A stretch of DNA of 40,432 nucleotides from Actinomadura montaniterrae (GCF_008923365.1 NZ_WBMR01000077.1:1-40432); one strand, 5' to 3'. Shown: positions 22,284-30,563, counted from the stretch's first letter. Notes: generated by a model not told the origin, from the sequence alone. Translations and numbers: made by a program.

Positions 22284-23717
22284 TCACACGCTCACGGGGG
22301 TCTCGACGGCGTCGGGGGTGTCGGTGGAGGCGTAGGTGAAGGTGATGTCGCCCCAGGTGGACAGGGCGATGTCCAGCTCGCGGCTGTGCTTGGCGGCGGC
22401 GCGCAGGATGTCGGGGCCCTCGGCGAGGTAGTCGCGGCCCTCGTTCCGCGCCTTGATCATCGCTTCGAGCGCGACGCGGTTGGCGGTGGCGCCGGCGGCG
22501 ATGCCCATCGGGTGGCCGATCGTCCCGCCGCCGAACTGCAGGATCGAGTCCTCGCCGAGGTAGTGCAGGAGCTGGTGCATCTGCCCGGCGTGGATGCCGC
22601 CGGACGCGACCGGCATGCAGCCCGGCAGCGACGCCCAGTCCTGGTCGAAGTACAGGCCCTTCACCGGGTCGGCGGCCGCGTGGTCGAGGCGGAGGGTGTC
22701 GTAGTAGCCGCGGACGCTGTTCGGGTCGCCCTCCAGCTTCCCGACGACCGTCCCGGCGTGGATGTGGTCGACGCCCGCGAGGCGCATCCACTTGGCGATG
22801 ACGCGGAAGTTCACGCCGTGGTTCTTCTGCCGCGTGTAGGTGGAGTGCCCGGCGCGGTGCAGGTGCAGGATGACGCCGTTGCGGCGCGCCCACTTGGCCA
22901 TCGACTGGATCGCCGTGTAGCCGATCGTCAGGTCGATCATCACGATGACGCTGCCGAGGTCCTTGGCGAACTCGGCCCGCTCGTACATGTCCTCCATCGT
23001 CGCGGCGGTGACGTTGAGGTAGTGGCCCTTGACCTCGCCCGTCGCGGCCTGCGCCCGGTTGACGCCCTCCATGCAGTAGAGGAACCGGTCGCGCCAGCGC
23101 ATGAACGGCTGCGAGTTGATGTTCTCGTCGTCCTTGGTGAAGTCGAGGCCGCCGCGCAGCGCCTCGTAGACGACGCGCCCGTAGTTGCGGGCCGACAGGC
23201 CGAGCTTCGGCTTGACGGTCGCGCCGAGCAGCGGGCGCCCGAACTTGCCGAGGTACTCGCGTTCCATGACGATGCCGTGCGCCGGGCCCTGGAACGTCTT
23301 CACGTAGTGGGTCGGGATCCGCATGTCCTCCAGGCGCAGCGCCTGCAGCGCCTTGAACCCGAAGACGTTCCCGATGATGGACGACGTCAGGTTCGCGATC
23401 GACCCCTCCTCGAACAGGTCGAGGTCGTAGGCGATGTAGGCGATGAACTGGTTCTCCTGGCCGGGGACCTGCTCCACCTTGTAGCACTTGGCCTGGTAGT
23501 TCTCGTAGGACGTGAGCCGGTCGGTCCACACGACCGTCCAGGTGGCGGTGGACGACTCGCCCGCGACGGCCGCGCCGGCCTCCTCCGGCGGGACGCCGGG
23601 CTGCGGCGTGATCCGGAAGGCGGCGAGGATGTCGCTGTCCTTCGGCTCGTAGTCGGGCTTCCAGTAGCCCATCTCCGCGTAGGGGATCACGCCCGCCGAC
23701 CATCTGCCCGAACCCAT
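22284..23717 (-). CDS. cbbL: Ribulose-bisphosphate carboxylase large subunit, red-type form I
   Basis: Fixes CO2 on ribulose-1,5-bisphosphate. It is 477 aa from the ATG 23717, with AAGGAGAT 5 nt upstream; a longer frame lacks conservation. All catalytic parts are visible: E54 in AAVAGESSTATW, K169 in GATVKPKLG, the carbamylated K195 with D197 and E198 in GLDFTKDDE, H287 and HSTY in ILHLHRAGHSTYTR, and loop 6 K327 in VVGKLEGD. The opening WSAGVIPYAEMGYW, with no ten-residue green-type start, and the partner CbbX place it in the red type; actinobacterial members have been called form IE. It is a true carboxylase rather than a RuBisCO-like protein. The divergent regulator CbbR lies 200 bp upstream. 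Confidence 0.98.
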   Translation of the reverse strand: MGSGRWSAGVIPYAEMGYWKPDYEPKDSDILAAFRITPQPGVPPEEAGAAVAGESSTATWTVVWTDRLTSYENYQAKCYKVEQVPGQENQFIAYIAYDLDLFEEGSIANLTSSIIGNVFGFKALQALRLEDMRIPTHYVKTFQGPAHGIVMEREYLGKFGRPLLGATVKPKLGLSARNYGRVVYEALRGGLDFTKDDENINSQPFMRWRDRFLYCMEGVNRAQAATGEVKGHYLNVTAATMEDMYERAEFAKDLGSVIVMIDLTIGYTAIQSMAKWARRNGVILHLHRAGHSTYTRQKNHGVNFRVIAKWMRLAGVDHIHAGTVVGKLEGDPNSVRGYYDTLRLDHAAADPVKGLYFDQDWASLPGCMPVASGGIHAGQMHQLLHYLGEDSILQFGGGTIGHPMGIAAGATANRVALEAMIKARNEGRDYLAEGPDILRAAAKHSRELDIALSTWGDITFTYASTDTPDAVETPVSV

Positions 23718-23849
23718 CGCCGATCTCCTTCGCGTGCTGGGCGGGACGCGGCGGCCCGTCCCGCGAAAGGACGGCATGCCCAGGGGAATGGGGGCGGAGC
23801 GCCGCGTCCCGGCCACGTGGAACCGTGACGCGATGAGCTTCGCCCCCCG

Positions 23850-23905
23850 ACACTTGCGCTGTCCATCAAGTGTTCTACGGTGATCCTCAAGTGTTCGCTT
23901 GAACG
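23850..23905. promoter_or_regulatory. Candidate CbbR operator in the cbbL/cbbR intergenic region
   Basis: TCAAGTGTTC occurs twice as a direct repeat, at 23866-23875 and 23887-23896 (period 21, two helical turns). ACACTTG at 23850-23856 is the inverse of the CAAGTGT in the first copy, separated by 10 bp, and CTTGAAC at 23898-23904 forms another inverted half. LysR-type regulators bind such T-N11-A dyads between divergent genes. The identification is by position and symmetry. Confidence 0.65.
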
Positions 23906-23917
23906 AGGAGGCCGGAC

Positions 23918-24850
23918 GTGACGGAGGCGCGGCTGCGGACGTTCGTGGCGCTCGCCGACACCGGGTCCGTGCGGGCGGCGGCGCTCCGGCTGTACGTGAC
24001 GGAGTCGGCGGTGTCGGCGGCGGTGTCGGCGCTCACCCGCGACCTCGGCGTCCCGCTCGTCCGGCGGGTGGGGCGCGGCGTCCGGCTGACCCCGGCCGGG
24101 ACCGTCTACGCCGGGTACGCGCGGCAGGTGCTCGGCCTGCTGGAGGAGGGGCGGGCGGCGGCGCGCGGCGCGGCCGACCCGGGACGCGGGCCGCTGCGGC
24201 TGGCGGCGGTGACGACGGCCGCCGACCAGATCCTGCCCGAGCTGCTCGCGTCCTTCCGGACGCGCTGGCCCGACGTCGAGCTGACCCTGGAGGTGGGGCA
24301 TCGGCGGCAGGTGTGGAGCAGCCTCGCCGCCCACGAGGCCGACCTCGTGCTGGCGGGGCGCCCGCCCGCGGACGCCGCCGCGACCGTGCTGGCGACGCGT
24401 CCGAACGAGCTGGTCGTGGTCGGCTCGCCGGACGTCGCGGACGGCTTCTCCGCCGCCCGGACGCCGTGGGTGATGCGCGAGCCGGGGTCGGGGACGCGGG
24501 CGTCCGCGGACGCCTACCTGGCCGAACGGGAGGTCGCGCCGCCCCGGCTCGTGCTCGGCTCGAACGGCGCGGTGATCGCGGGCGCGGCGGCCGGGCTCGG
24601 GGTGGCGCTGGTGTCGCGGGACGCGGTCGGCGCCGAGCTGGCGGCGGGACGGCTCGTGGTGATCGAGATGCCGGGGATGCCGCTCGACCGTCCGTGGCAC
24701 GCCGTCGGCGGCGCCGCGCCGACCCCGACGACGCTGCTGTTCGTCCGCCACCTGCTGGACGCCCCGGGCTGGACGGCCCCCAAGCAGACGGCTTCCGAGG
24801 CCCCCGCTAGGGCAGGCTCCACAGGGGCACCGACAGGAGGACGAGGCTGA
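23918..24850 (+). CDS. cbbR: LysR-type transcriptional regulator CbbR
   Basis: 310 aa from GTG 23918. The N-terminal winged HTH (5-65) reads RLRTFVALADTGSVRAAALRLYVTESAVSAAVSALTRDLGVPLVRRVGRGVRLTPAG, a standard LysR pattern. Effector domain strands follow, with DLVLAGRPP, NELVVVG and VMREPGSGTR. Divergent location opposite cbbLSX and a conserved-looking operator between make it CbbR, which activates Calvin-cycle genes in response to metabolites such as NADPH or RuBP. The C-terminal 30 residues are Ala/Thr/Gly-rich and overlap the following small convergent gene by 44 bp. Self-repression of cbbR is usual in the family. Confidence 0.92.
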   Translation: MTEARLRTFVALADTGSVRAAALRLYVTESAVSAAVSALTRDLGVPLVRRVGRGVRLTPAGTVYAGYARQVLGLLEEGRAAARGAADPGRGPLRLAAVTTAADQILPELLASFRTRWPDVELTLEVGHRRQVWSSLAAHEADLVLAGRPPADAAATVLATRPNELVVVGSPDVADGFSAARTPWVMREPGSGTRASADAYLAEREVAPPRLVLGSNGAVIAGAAAGLGVALVSRDAVGAELAAGRLVVIEMPGMPLDRPWHAVGGAAPTPTTLLFVRHLLDAPGWTAPKQTASEAPARAGSTGAPTGGRG

Positions 24851-24986
24851 CGCCGATGAGCGCGACCGCCACCGACCGTCCGCCGTCGCCGCCGCCCGGC
24901 ACCGCCGCGGGCCGCAGCACGCCGAGGAGGGACCAGCAGAGGCAGAGCACGGCGACCACGTCCATCGCCACGGCGAGCCCGATCAC
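24807..24986 (-). CDS. Small two-TM membrane protein
   Basis: 59 aa from GTG 24986, with GGGGGGA upstream; an ATG at 25034 would give 75 aa. Two hydrophobic helices are visible, VIGLAVAMDVVAVLCLCWSLLGVL and SVAVALIGVSLVLLSVPLW, joined by a short Gly-rich loop, with a tiny tail. There is no known family. It converges with cbbR and overlaps its 3' end, which is unusual for a conserved gene, so it may be spurious. Confidence 0.45.
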   Translation of the reverse strand: MIGLAVAMDVVAVLCLCWSLLGVLRPAAVPGGGDGGRSVAVALIGVSLVLLSVPLWSLP

Positions 24987-25166
24987 GCCACCATCCCCCC
25001 TCGTAGGGGCCAACACTAGGGCATACGCAGGCATGGGCCGGGCGCGCGCGAGGATCCTGCGTGCGGTCGCTCACATCGGTGGGCTAGGGCGCGCGCGGCG
25101 GGACGGAAGCACGACAGAATCAGGTTCGGTACAGGTTCATCGTCAGTACCGGGGAAGGGCGCAGCC

Positions 25167-26345
25167 ATGACCACCGACCGTCCGTACGACATCGTGCTGT
25201 TCGGCGCCACCGGCTTCACCGGCGCCCTCACCGCCGAGTACCTGGCGGGGCACGCCGACCCGGGCACGCGCTGGGCGCTGGCCGGCCGAAACCAGGCGAA
25301 GCTCGCCGCCGTCCGCGACCGGGCCGCCGCGATCGACCCCGCCTGCGCGGACCTCCCGCTGCTGCACGCCGACACGACCGACCCGTCCTCCATCGAGGAG
25401 ATCGCGAAGTCGGCCAAAGTCGTCATCACGACGGTCGGGCCGTACGTCCAGTACGGCGAGCCCCTCGTCGCGGCGTGCGCGCGCGCCGGGACCGACTACG
25501 TCGACCTCACCGGCGAGCCCACCTTCGTCGACCGGATGTACCTGAAGTACCACGACGAGGCGGTCCGCACCGGCGCCCGGATCGTCCACGCCTGCGGCTT
25601 CGACTCGATCCCGCACGACCTCGGCGCCTACTTCACCGTGAAGCAGCTGCCTGAGGGCGTCCCGCTGCACGTCGAGGGGTTCCTGCGTGTACACGGCGAC
25701 GCGTCCGGCGGCACGATCGCCTCTGCGGTCGGCATCTTCGCCGACGTGACCGGCATGATGCGCGCCGAGCGCGAGCGGCGCCGCGTCGAGGGGCGGCCGG
25801 AGGGCCGGACGGTCCGGATCTCGCGACGGCCCGCACCGCGCGCGCGGATCGGCGGCGGCTGGACGCTCCCGCTGCCGACCATCGACCCGCAGATCGTCAC
25901 CCGGTCCGCCGCCGCGCTCGACCGGTACGGACCGGACTTCTCCTACGGCCACTACCTGGCGGTCAAGCGACTGCCCGCCGCCGCCGGGATGGCGGTGGGC
26001 TCCGGTGCCCTCCTCGCGCTGGCGCAGCTCCCGCCGACCCGGTCGCTGCTGCTGCGGCTCCGCGCGCCGGGCGAAGGGCCGTCGCCGGAGCGCCGCGCCC
26101 GCAACTGGTTCAGCGTGAAGTTCGTCGGCGAGGGCGGCGGGAAGCGCGTCGTGACGGAGGTCGCGGGCGGCGACCCCGGCTACGGCGAGACCGCGAAGAT
26201 GCTCGCGCAGTCCGCGCTGTGCCTGGCCCACGACGACCTTCCGAAGACGTCCGGGCAGGTCACCACGGCCACCGCGATGGGCGACGCGCTGATCGCGCGG
26301 CTCACCGCCGCCGGCATCGCCTTCCGGGTGCTCAGCCGCGGGTAG
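25167..26345 (+). CDS. Saccharopine-dehydrogenase-family protein (trans-enoyl-reductase-like)
   Basis: 392 aa starting at ATG 25167 with GGGGAAGG upstream. The NAD(P) motif is IVLFGATGFTGALTAEYL, followed by LAGRNQAKL, TTVGPYVQYGEPLVAACARAGTDYVDLTGEPTF and VHACGFDSIPHDLGAYF. This is the actinobacterial subgroup related to mycobacterial Rv2449c and Rv2953, the latter a trans-acting enoyl reductase in phthiocerol and phenolphthiocerol synthesis. There is no true lysine-pathway saccharopine function. The protein lacks PKS neighbours here, so lipid chain reduction is only a possibility. A hydrophobic stretch near 270-295 (AAGMAVGSGALLALAQL) could touch the membrane. It converges with and overlaps the two-component kinase gene by 14 bp. 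Confidence 0.87.
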   Translation: MTTDRPYDIVLFGATGFTGALTAEYLAGHADPGTRWALAGRNQAKLAAVRDRAAAIDPACADLPLLHADTTDPSSIEEIAKSAKVVITTVGPYVQYGEPLVAACARAGTDYVDLTGEPTFVDRMYLKYHDEAVRTGARIVHACGFDSIPHDLGAYFTVKQLPEGVPLHVEGFLRVHGDASGGTIASAVGIFADVTGMMRAERERRRVEGRPEGRTVRISRRPAPRARIGGGWTLPLPTIDPQIVTRSAAALDRYGPDFSYGHYLAVKRLPAAAGMAVGSGALLALAQLPPTRSLLLRLRAPGEGPSPERRARNWFSVKFVGEGGGKRVVTEVAGGDPGYGETAKMLAQSALCLAHDDLPKTSGQVTTATAMGDALIARLTAAGIAFRVLSRG

Positions 26346-27588
26346 CGGGCCCGGGGCGGCCGCGGCCCGGGACGGGGATGACCGCCTCGACGGTCGTGCC
26401 GACCCCGGGACGGCTGGTCACGGTGACGCGGCCGCCCAGCAGCTCGGCGCGCTCCCGCATGCCGCGCAGGCCGTAGGAGTCGGTGCGCCGGGTCCGCTCC
26501 GCGCGCGCGCCCTGCGCGAACACCTCGCGCACCGAGAACCCCGTGCCGTCGTCGGTGACCTTCAGCAGGACCCGGTCGCTCGCGTGCTCCAGCAGCAGGT
26601 CCACGCACGTCGCCGACGCGTGCCGCAGGCTGTTGCCGACGGCCTCCTGCGCGATCCGGTACAGCGCGGTCTGCACGTGGTCGGGCAGCTCCTCCTCCAG
26701 CTCGCCCTCGACGGTCACGCTGACGTCGAGCACACCGGACGGCCCCGGGCCGTCGCCCGCCTCCCGGGCGAGCGTCGCCAACGCCGCCGACAGGCCGAGG
26801 TCGTCCAGCACGGGCGGCCGCAGCCCACCGATCGCCGCCCGCGTCTCCGCCGCCGCCAGCTCGCACAGCTTCCGCGCGATCATGATCTGCGCGAGGCCCT
26901 CCGGGTGGTGCTCGGGAAGCGCCCGCTCGGCCGCCGACAGGTGGAAGCCCAGGCTGGCCAGCCGCTGCGCGATGCCGTCGTGGATCTCCCGGCTGAGCCG
27001 GGACCGCTCGGCCTCCTGCGCCTCGACGGCCCGTTCCGCGAACCGCTCGGCGGCGTGCTCACGCTCGCGGGCCGCCCGCAGCCGCCGGCACGAGCACAGC
27101 ACCGGCGCGAACAGCTCGGCCAGCGCGGTCACCAGCGCCACGTCGTCGTCCGGGCACAGGCCTGCGGACCGCACGTCCACCACCGCGATCGTGGTGTTCC
27201 CGCTACGGACGGGGATCGCGACGCCTCGTCCGTCCGTGTGCGCGCGGGCACGGCCATGGGCGGCCACCCAGCCCACATCGCCCTCCCCCAGCGGGACGGC
27301 CGGGCCCGACCATTCGAGCGCCCGCTCCTCGTCGTCCAGTACGTAGACGTCGCAGAACGTCAGCGCGCGCGCCGACCGGACGACCAACCCCGCCAGCTCG
27401 TCGGCCATCCGCGGCAGCTCCCGGTCGGAGCAGGCCACCGCCACGATCCGGACGAGCAGGTCGTTGCCGCGCCCGGCGAGCAGCTCCGCCGGCGAAGGCG
27501 ACGCAGGCGACCCCGGCGACGGCGACGCCCCCGGCGATCCCGGGAGCGGCGACGACCCCGGTGACGGGGGCGCGGGCGGCGCCGTCAC
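26332..27588 (-). CDS. GAF-type sensor histidine kinase (NarL-partner class)
   Basis: 418 aa from GTG 27588, which overlaps the regulator's TGA (GTGA). The first 40 residues are a Pro/Gly/Ser repeat tail, then a GAF-like region (about 45-170) with LTFCDVYVLDDEE and GNTTIAVVDVRSAGL. The dimerisation motif EAERSRLSREIHDGIAQRLASLGFHLSA contains the phospho-His, and the ATPase has the N box QEAVGNSLRHAS, the G1 box DDGTGF and YGLRGMRERAELLGG. There is no TM segment, so it is a cytosolic sensor. The input signal is unknown; GAF domains of this class can hold haem or bind small molecules. It is encoded with the regulator upstream. Confidence 0.9.
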   Translation of the reverse strand: MTAPPAPPSPGSSPLPGSPGASPSPGSPASPSPAELLAGRGNDLLVRIVAVACSDRELPRMADELAGLVVRSARALTFCDVYVLDDEERALEWSGPAVPLGEGDVGWVAAHGRARAHTDGRGVAIPVRSGNTTIAVVDVRSAGLCPDDDVALVTALAELFAPVLCSCRRLRAAREREHAAERFAERAVEAQEAERSRLSREIHDGIAQRLASLGFHLSAAERALPEHHPEGLAQIMIARKLCELAAAETRAAIGGLRPPVLDDLGLSAALATLAREAGDGPGPSGVLDVSVTVEGELEEELPDHVQTALYRIAQEAVGNSLRHASATCVDLLLEHASDRVLLKVTDDGTGFSVREVFAQGARAERTRRTDSYGLRGMRERAELLGGRVTVTSRPGVGTTVEAVIPVPGRGRPGPATRG

Positions 27589-28241
27589 CGGAACAGCCCC
27601 TCGCGCAGCGCGACCGCGATCGCCGCCGACCGGTCGGTCACCTCGAGCTTGCGGTACAGCGCCCGCAGATGGCTCTTCACCGTCTCCTCGCTGAGCACCA
27701 GCCGGGCCGCGATCGCCTTGTTGGACAGCCCGCCGACCAGCAGCGACAGCACCTCGCTCTCGCGCTGCGTCAGCCCCCGGTTCGCGCCCGGCCAGAACTC
27801 GCCGCGGGTCAGCCGGGCCGCCGTCACCGCCATCCGCCCGGCGAGCGTCGGGTCGACGACGGTCTCGCCCTGCGCGACCTCCTCCAGGCGCCGCACGAGC
27901 TCCGGGCCGTCCACCCGTTTCAGCAGATAGCCGCCCGCCCCGGCGCGCAGCGCCTCGAAGACGTACTGCTCGTCGTCGTACACCGACAGGAACACCACCC
28001 GCGCCTCCGGGACGCGGCCGGTGAGCAGCCGGCACAGGTCGAGGCCGCTCTCCGGGCCGAGCCGCACGTCCAGCAGGACGACGTCGGGCCGCAGCGTGGT
28101 GACCAGGCGGGTGGCCTCCTCCCCCGTCCCCGCCTGCCCCACGACGCGCACCCGCCCGGCGAATCCGGCCAGCATCGCCTGGAGTCCGGCGAGGATCATC
28201 TCGTGGTCGTCCACCAGGACGACGCGTACGGGGGCGCCCAT
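27585..28241 (-). CDS. NarL-family response regulator
   Basis: 218 aa. The receiver holds VVLVDDHEMILAGL with the acidic pocket, the phospho-Asp in VVLLDVRLGPESG, Ser in VVFLSVYDD and Lys in GGYLLKRV. The C-terminal HTH is LTQRESEVLSLLVGGLSNKAIAARLVLSEETVKSHLRALYRKL, a complete LuxR-type DNA-binding module. Its stop overlaps the kinase start (GTGA), so they are a translationally coupled pair. Upstream at 28263-28280 lies an inverted repeat which may be its own operator. Divergent phosphoribulokinase starts 161 bp away, so cross-regulation of prk is possible but not shown. Confidence 0.93.
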   Translation of the reverse strand: MGAPVRVVLVDDHEMILAGLQAMLAGFAGRVRVVGQAGTGEEATRLVTTLRPDVVLLDVRLGPESGLDLCRLLTGRVPEARVVFLSVYDDEQYVFEALRAGAGGYLLKRVDGPELVRRLEEVAQGETVVDPTLAGRMAVTAARLTRGEFWPGANRGLTQRESEVLSLLVGGLSNKAIAARLVLSEETVKSHLRALYRKLEVTDRSAAIAVALREGLFR

Positions 28242-28262
28242 TCCGGCACGATAACAACCGCT

Positions 28263-28280
28263 GGCTACTCACCAGTAGCC
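28263..28280. promoter_or_regulatory. Inverted repeat between the response regulator and phosphoribulokinase genes
   Basis: GGCTACT and AGTAGCC are perfect complements separated by four bases (CACC), 22 bp upstream of the regulator's ATG and 123 bp before the prk GTG. It can be a regulator-binding dyad or a leader hairpin. A second dyad, TCCCCC/GGGGGA at about 28320-28335, lies nearer prk. Confidence 0.5.
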
Positions 28281-28402
28281 CCCGTGCGGCGGGGCCTCCC
28301 GCGCACTTCACCCCCGCTCTCCCCCGACCGGGGGACGCGTCCGCGCCGGGACCGCCGTACTCTCCCTGTCGAAAACCGGATTCCGCAGGACGGAGGAGCA
28401 AG

Positions 28403-29374
28403 GTGCCCCATCGGATCGTGCATATGCTCCGGGCGCGCGGGTCGGGCCGCCGCCCCGTCATGCTCGCCATCGCCGGGGACAGCGCGGCGGGCAAGACCAC
28501 ACTGACCAGGGGGCTTGTGCAGTGTCTGGGGGCCGAGCGGATGACGGCCGTCTGCGTCGACGACTACCACCGCTATGACCGGGCCGAACGCGCCGGCAAG
28601 CCGTTCACGGCGCTGCACCCGGACTGCAACCACATCGACATCATGGAGCAGCACCTCCAGCTGCTGTCGATGGGCGAGCCGATCCTGAAACCGGTCTACG
28701 ACCACGCCACCGGCGAGCTCGTCCGGCCGGAACTGGTCGAGCCCCGCGACTTCGTGATCGTCGAGGGCCTGCTCCCCCTGCACACCCGGCTCGCCCGCGC
28801 CTGCTTCGACATCACCGTCTACCTCGACCCGCCGGAGCCGCTCCGCCACTCCTGGAAGGTCCGCCGCGACTGCGAGAAGCGCGGCTACACCCCCGAGCAG
28901 GTGATGGCCGAGCTCGCCCGCCGCGAGCCGGAGAGCGCCGCCTACATCCGGCCGCAGCGCAAGTACGCCGACATCGTCGTGCGGTTCGCGCCCGTCGCGG
29001 GCCGGCTCGACCCGCCCGGCACGCCCCTCTCGGCGGAGCTGCTGCTGCGTCCCACGATCGACCACCCCGAACTCGCCGACGTCCTGGACGGCGCGTCCGG
29101 CGACGCCGACAAGCTCCTGCACCTGCGCCTGCACCGCGACGACGACGGCCGTCCCGTCGACGCCCTGCACGTGCACGGCTACGTCTCGCCCGAGGAGTCG
29201 CAGGTCGTGAAGAAGGCGATCTGGGAGCGGCTCGGCGCCCGCGCCGGGGACGGGCTGCCCGACCCCGACGCGCTGGGCCGCCTGGGCGACGCCGGCACCA
29301 GCGACCCCCTGGCGATCACCCAGCTGCTCCTGCTCTACCACCTGCTGGACGCCGACCACCGCCAGGCCGCCTGA
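28403..29374 (+). CDS. prk: Phosphoribulokinase
   Basis: Phosphorylates ribulose-5-phosphate to ribulose-1,5-bisphosphate, the RuBisCO substrate. It is 323 aa from GTG 28403 with GGAGGAG close upstream. Walker A is AIAGDSAAGKTTLTRG (about 22-37), then VCVDDYHRYDRAER, the catalytic Asp/Arg region, LHPDCNHIDIMEQHLQLL, LKPVYDHATGE and VIVEGLLPLHT, the P-loop sugar-kinase core of PRK. The sequence pattern (CVDDYH, NHID) agrees with the plant/cyanobacterial-like class II rather than the proteobacterial octameric class; I see no paired redox cysteines in the N-terminus. Together with cbbLSX 5 kb away, it supplies the other unique enzyme of the Calvin cycle. Confidence 0.95.
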   Translation: MPHRIVHMLRARGSGRRPVMLAIAGDSAAGKTTLTRGLVQCLGAERMTAVCVDDYHRYDRAERAGKPFTALHPDCNHIDIMEQHLQLLSMGEPILKPVYDHATGELVRPELVEPRDFVIVEGLLPLHTRLARACFDITVYLDPPEPLRHSWKVRRDCEKRGYTPEQVMAELARREPESAAYIRPQRKYADIVVRFAPVAGRLDPPGTPLSAELLLRPTIDHPELADVLDGASGDADKLLHLRLHRDDDGRPVDALHVHGYVSPEESQVVKKAIWERLGARAGDGLPDPDALGRLGDAGTSDPLAITQLLLLYHLLDADHRQAA

Positions 29375-29410
29375 GCACGCGGGCCACCGGACTCCGCGGG
29401 CGTGCGGGGA

Positions 29411-29441
29411 GGCCCCGAGGCCTGGACCTGTGCCTCGGGCC
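29411..29441 (+). terminator. Hairpin after phosphoribulokinase
   Basis: CCCGAGGC (29414-29421) pairs with GCCTCGGG (29432-29439), and flanking GG/CC extend the stem with one bulge. It begins 37 bp after the prk stop. Confidence 0.6.
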
Positions 29442-29457
29442 GCACGCGCCGCGGCGG

Positions 29458-29499
29458 CCGGGAGAGCGTCCCCAGCGGGCGCGAGGGGCGCTCTCCCGG
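29458..29499 (-). terminator. Long hairpin closing the potassium-channel gene
   Basis: CCGGGAGAGCG (29458-29468) and CGCTCTCCCGG (29489-29499) form a perfect 11-bp stem; CCCC and GGGG extend it inward after a one-base bulge. It starts 5 bp past the channel gene's stop at 29505 and could stop transcription from both sides. Confidence 0.7.
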
Positions 29500-29504
29500 T
29501 CCTT

Positions 29505-30563
29505 CTACAGCTCCTGCCAGGGGATCTCCGGGCGGGACGGGGCGACGATCGCGAGCGACTGGCCGCCGCGGACCACCTCGGCCGGGTCGGACGTGAGCCG
29601 GAAGCGGGCGTTCGGGCGGTGCGACTCGCCGACGGCGAGCAGCGTGCTGCCGCGCCGCAGCAGGAAGATCGCCACGTCCAGGCGGGGCCACTCGCCGGCG
29701 CCCTCGGGCACGTCCACGCGGTACAGGGTGCCGTCGGCGTCGAGGGTGCTGGCGAGGTTGTGGTAGATCGCGGCGACGCCGGGGTTGCGGATCGCGACCG
29801 CGACCACGGCGGGGTCGTCGATGTCGACCGGCTCGATGTCCGGGCCGACCAGCGCGAGCGCCTCGGTGATCTCGGCGCGGCGGCCGCCGTCGTGCACGCC
29901 CGCCAGCAGGTGGACGGCCGGTGCGCCGTGGCGCCGCAGGTACGCCGAGACGCCCAGCATCACCCGGACGGTCTCGTCGTCGGTGCGGCCGACCACCACG
30001 ACCGTCCGCGCCGCCTCCAGGCAGGCCCGCTGGTAGGCGGTGTCGTCGAAGGCGACCACGTCGTACAGGTCGGGGTCGGGGTTCTCGCCGGCCAGCTCGC
30101 CCGGCCAGAAGACCGTGACGACCGGGGTGCGGGCGAACTCCGGGTCGGCGCGCAGCTGGGTGATGATGGCGCGCAGCCCGTCCCGTTCGTACCCGACGAC
30201 CACGATGTGCCGCTTGACGTGCAACTGCGCCTGGCCGTTGGCCCGCATCGTCCTGCCCTTCGCCATCCAGAGCGTCAGCTCGGCGAACAGGACGAGCCCC
30301 GCGGTGAGCCCGGCCACGATCACGATCACGCCGCCGATCCGGCCGCCCGTCGAGGACGGGTAGAGGTCGCCGTAACCGGTGGAGGTGCCGCTGACGAAGA
30401 AGTACCAGATGTAGTTCCACGGCTGCTTGATCTCGGCGCCGGGCTTCTCGCACACCGCGATCAGCAGCCAGCCGATGCCGAACGCCCCGAGCAGCACCAG
30501 GGCCGGCGCGCGCCAGGAGCGTGCCGCGACGCGGTGCGCCAGGCGCAGCAGGATGATCGGCAT
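29505..30563 (-). CDS. Two-TM potassium-channel-like protein with RCK (TrkA-N) domain
   Basis: 352 aa from the ATG 30563. TM1 spans about 20-37 (PALVLLGAFGIGWLLIAV), the pore loop reads YFFVSGTSTGYGDLYP with filter TGYGD at 62-66, and TM2 is GGVIVIVAGLTAGLVLFAEL (78-97). From residue 115 a TrkA-N domain begins: HIVVVGYERDGLRAII with a Rossmann loop, then further strands (TVVVVGRTDDETVRVML, EPVDIDDPAVVAVAI). This is the MthK-like plan of a cytosolic ligand-gated K+ channel. The nucleotide Gly motif GYERDG is less canonical than GxGxxG. A role in potassium or osmotic balance is inferred. It lies alone, with hairpins on both sides. Confidence 0.9.
   Translation of the reverse strand: MPIILLRLAHRVAARSWRAPALVLLGAFGIGWLLIAVCEKPGAEIKQPWNYIWYFFVSGTSTGYGDLYPSSTGGRIGGVIVIVAGLTAGLVLFAELTLWMAKGRTMRANGQAQLHVKRHIVVVGYERDGLRAIITQLRADPEFARTPVVTVFWPGELAGENPDPDLYDVVAFDDTAYQRACLEAARTVVVVGRTDDETVRVMLGVSAYLRRHGAPAVHLLAGVHDGGRRAEITEALALVGPDIEPVDIDDPAVVAVAIRNPGVAAIYHNLASTLDADGTLYRVDVPEGAGEWPRLDVAIFLLRRGSTLLAVGESHRPNARFRLTSDPAEVVRGGQSLAIVAPSRPEIPWQEL

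Noticed and set aside
22263..23828. 521-aa open frame opposite cbbL
   Set aside because: Shadow of the RuBisCO large-subunit gene in high-GC DNA; no family features.
27470..27590. Separate small repeat gene at the kinase N-terminus
   Set aside because: It is the Pro/Gly/Ser linker of the kinase read in another frame.
26332..28500. 722-aa frame suggesting a regulator-kinase fusion
   Set aside because: The regulator is in another frame with its own stop and a GTGA overlap; the frame before the kinase is low-complexity and does not encode the regulator.
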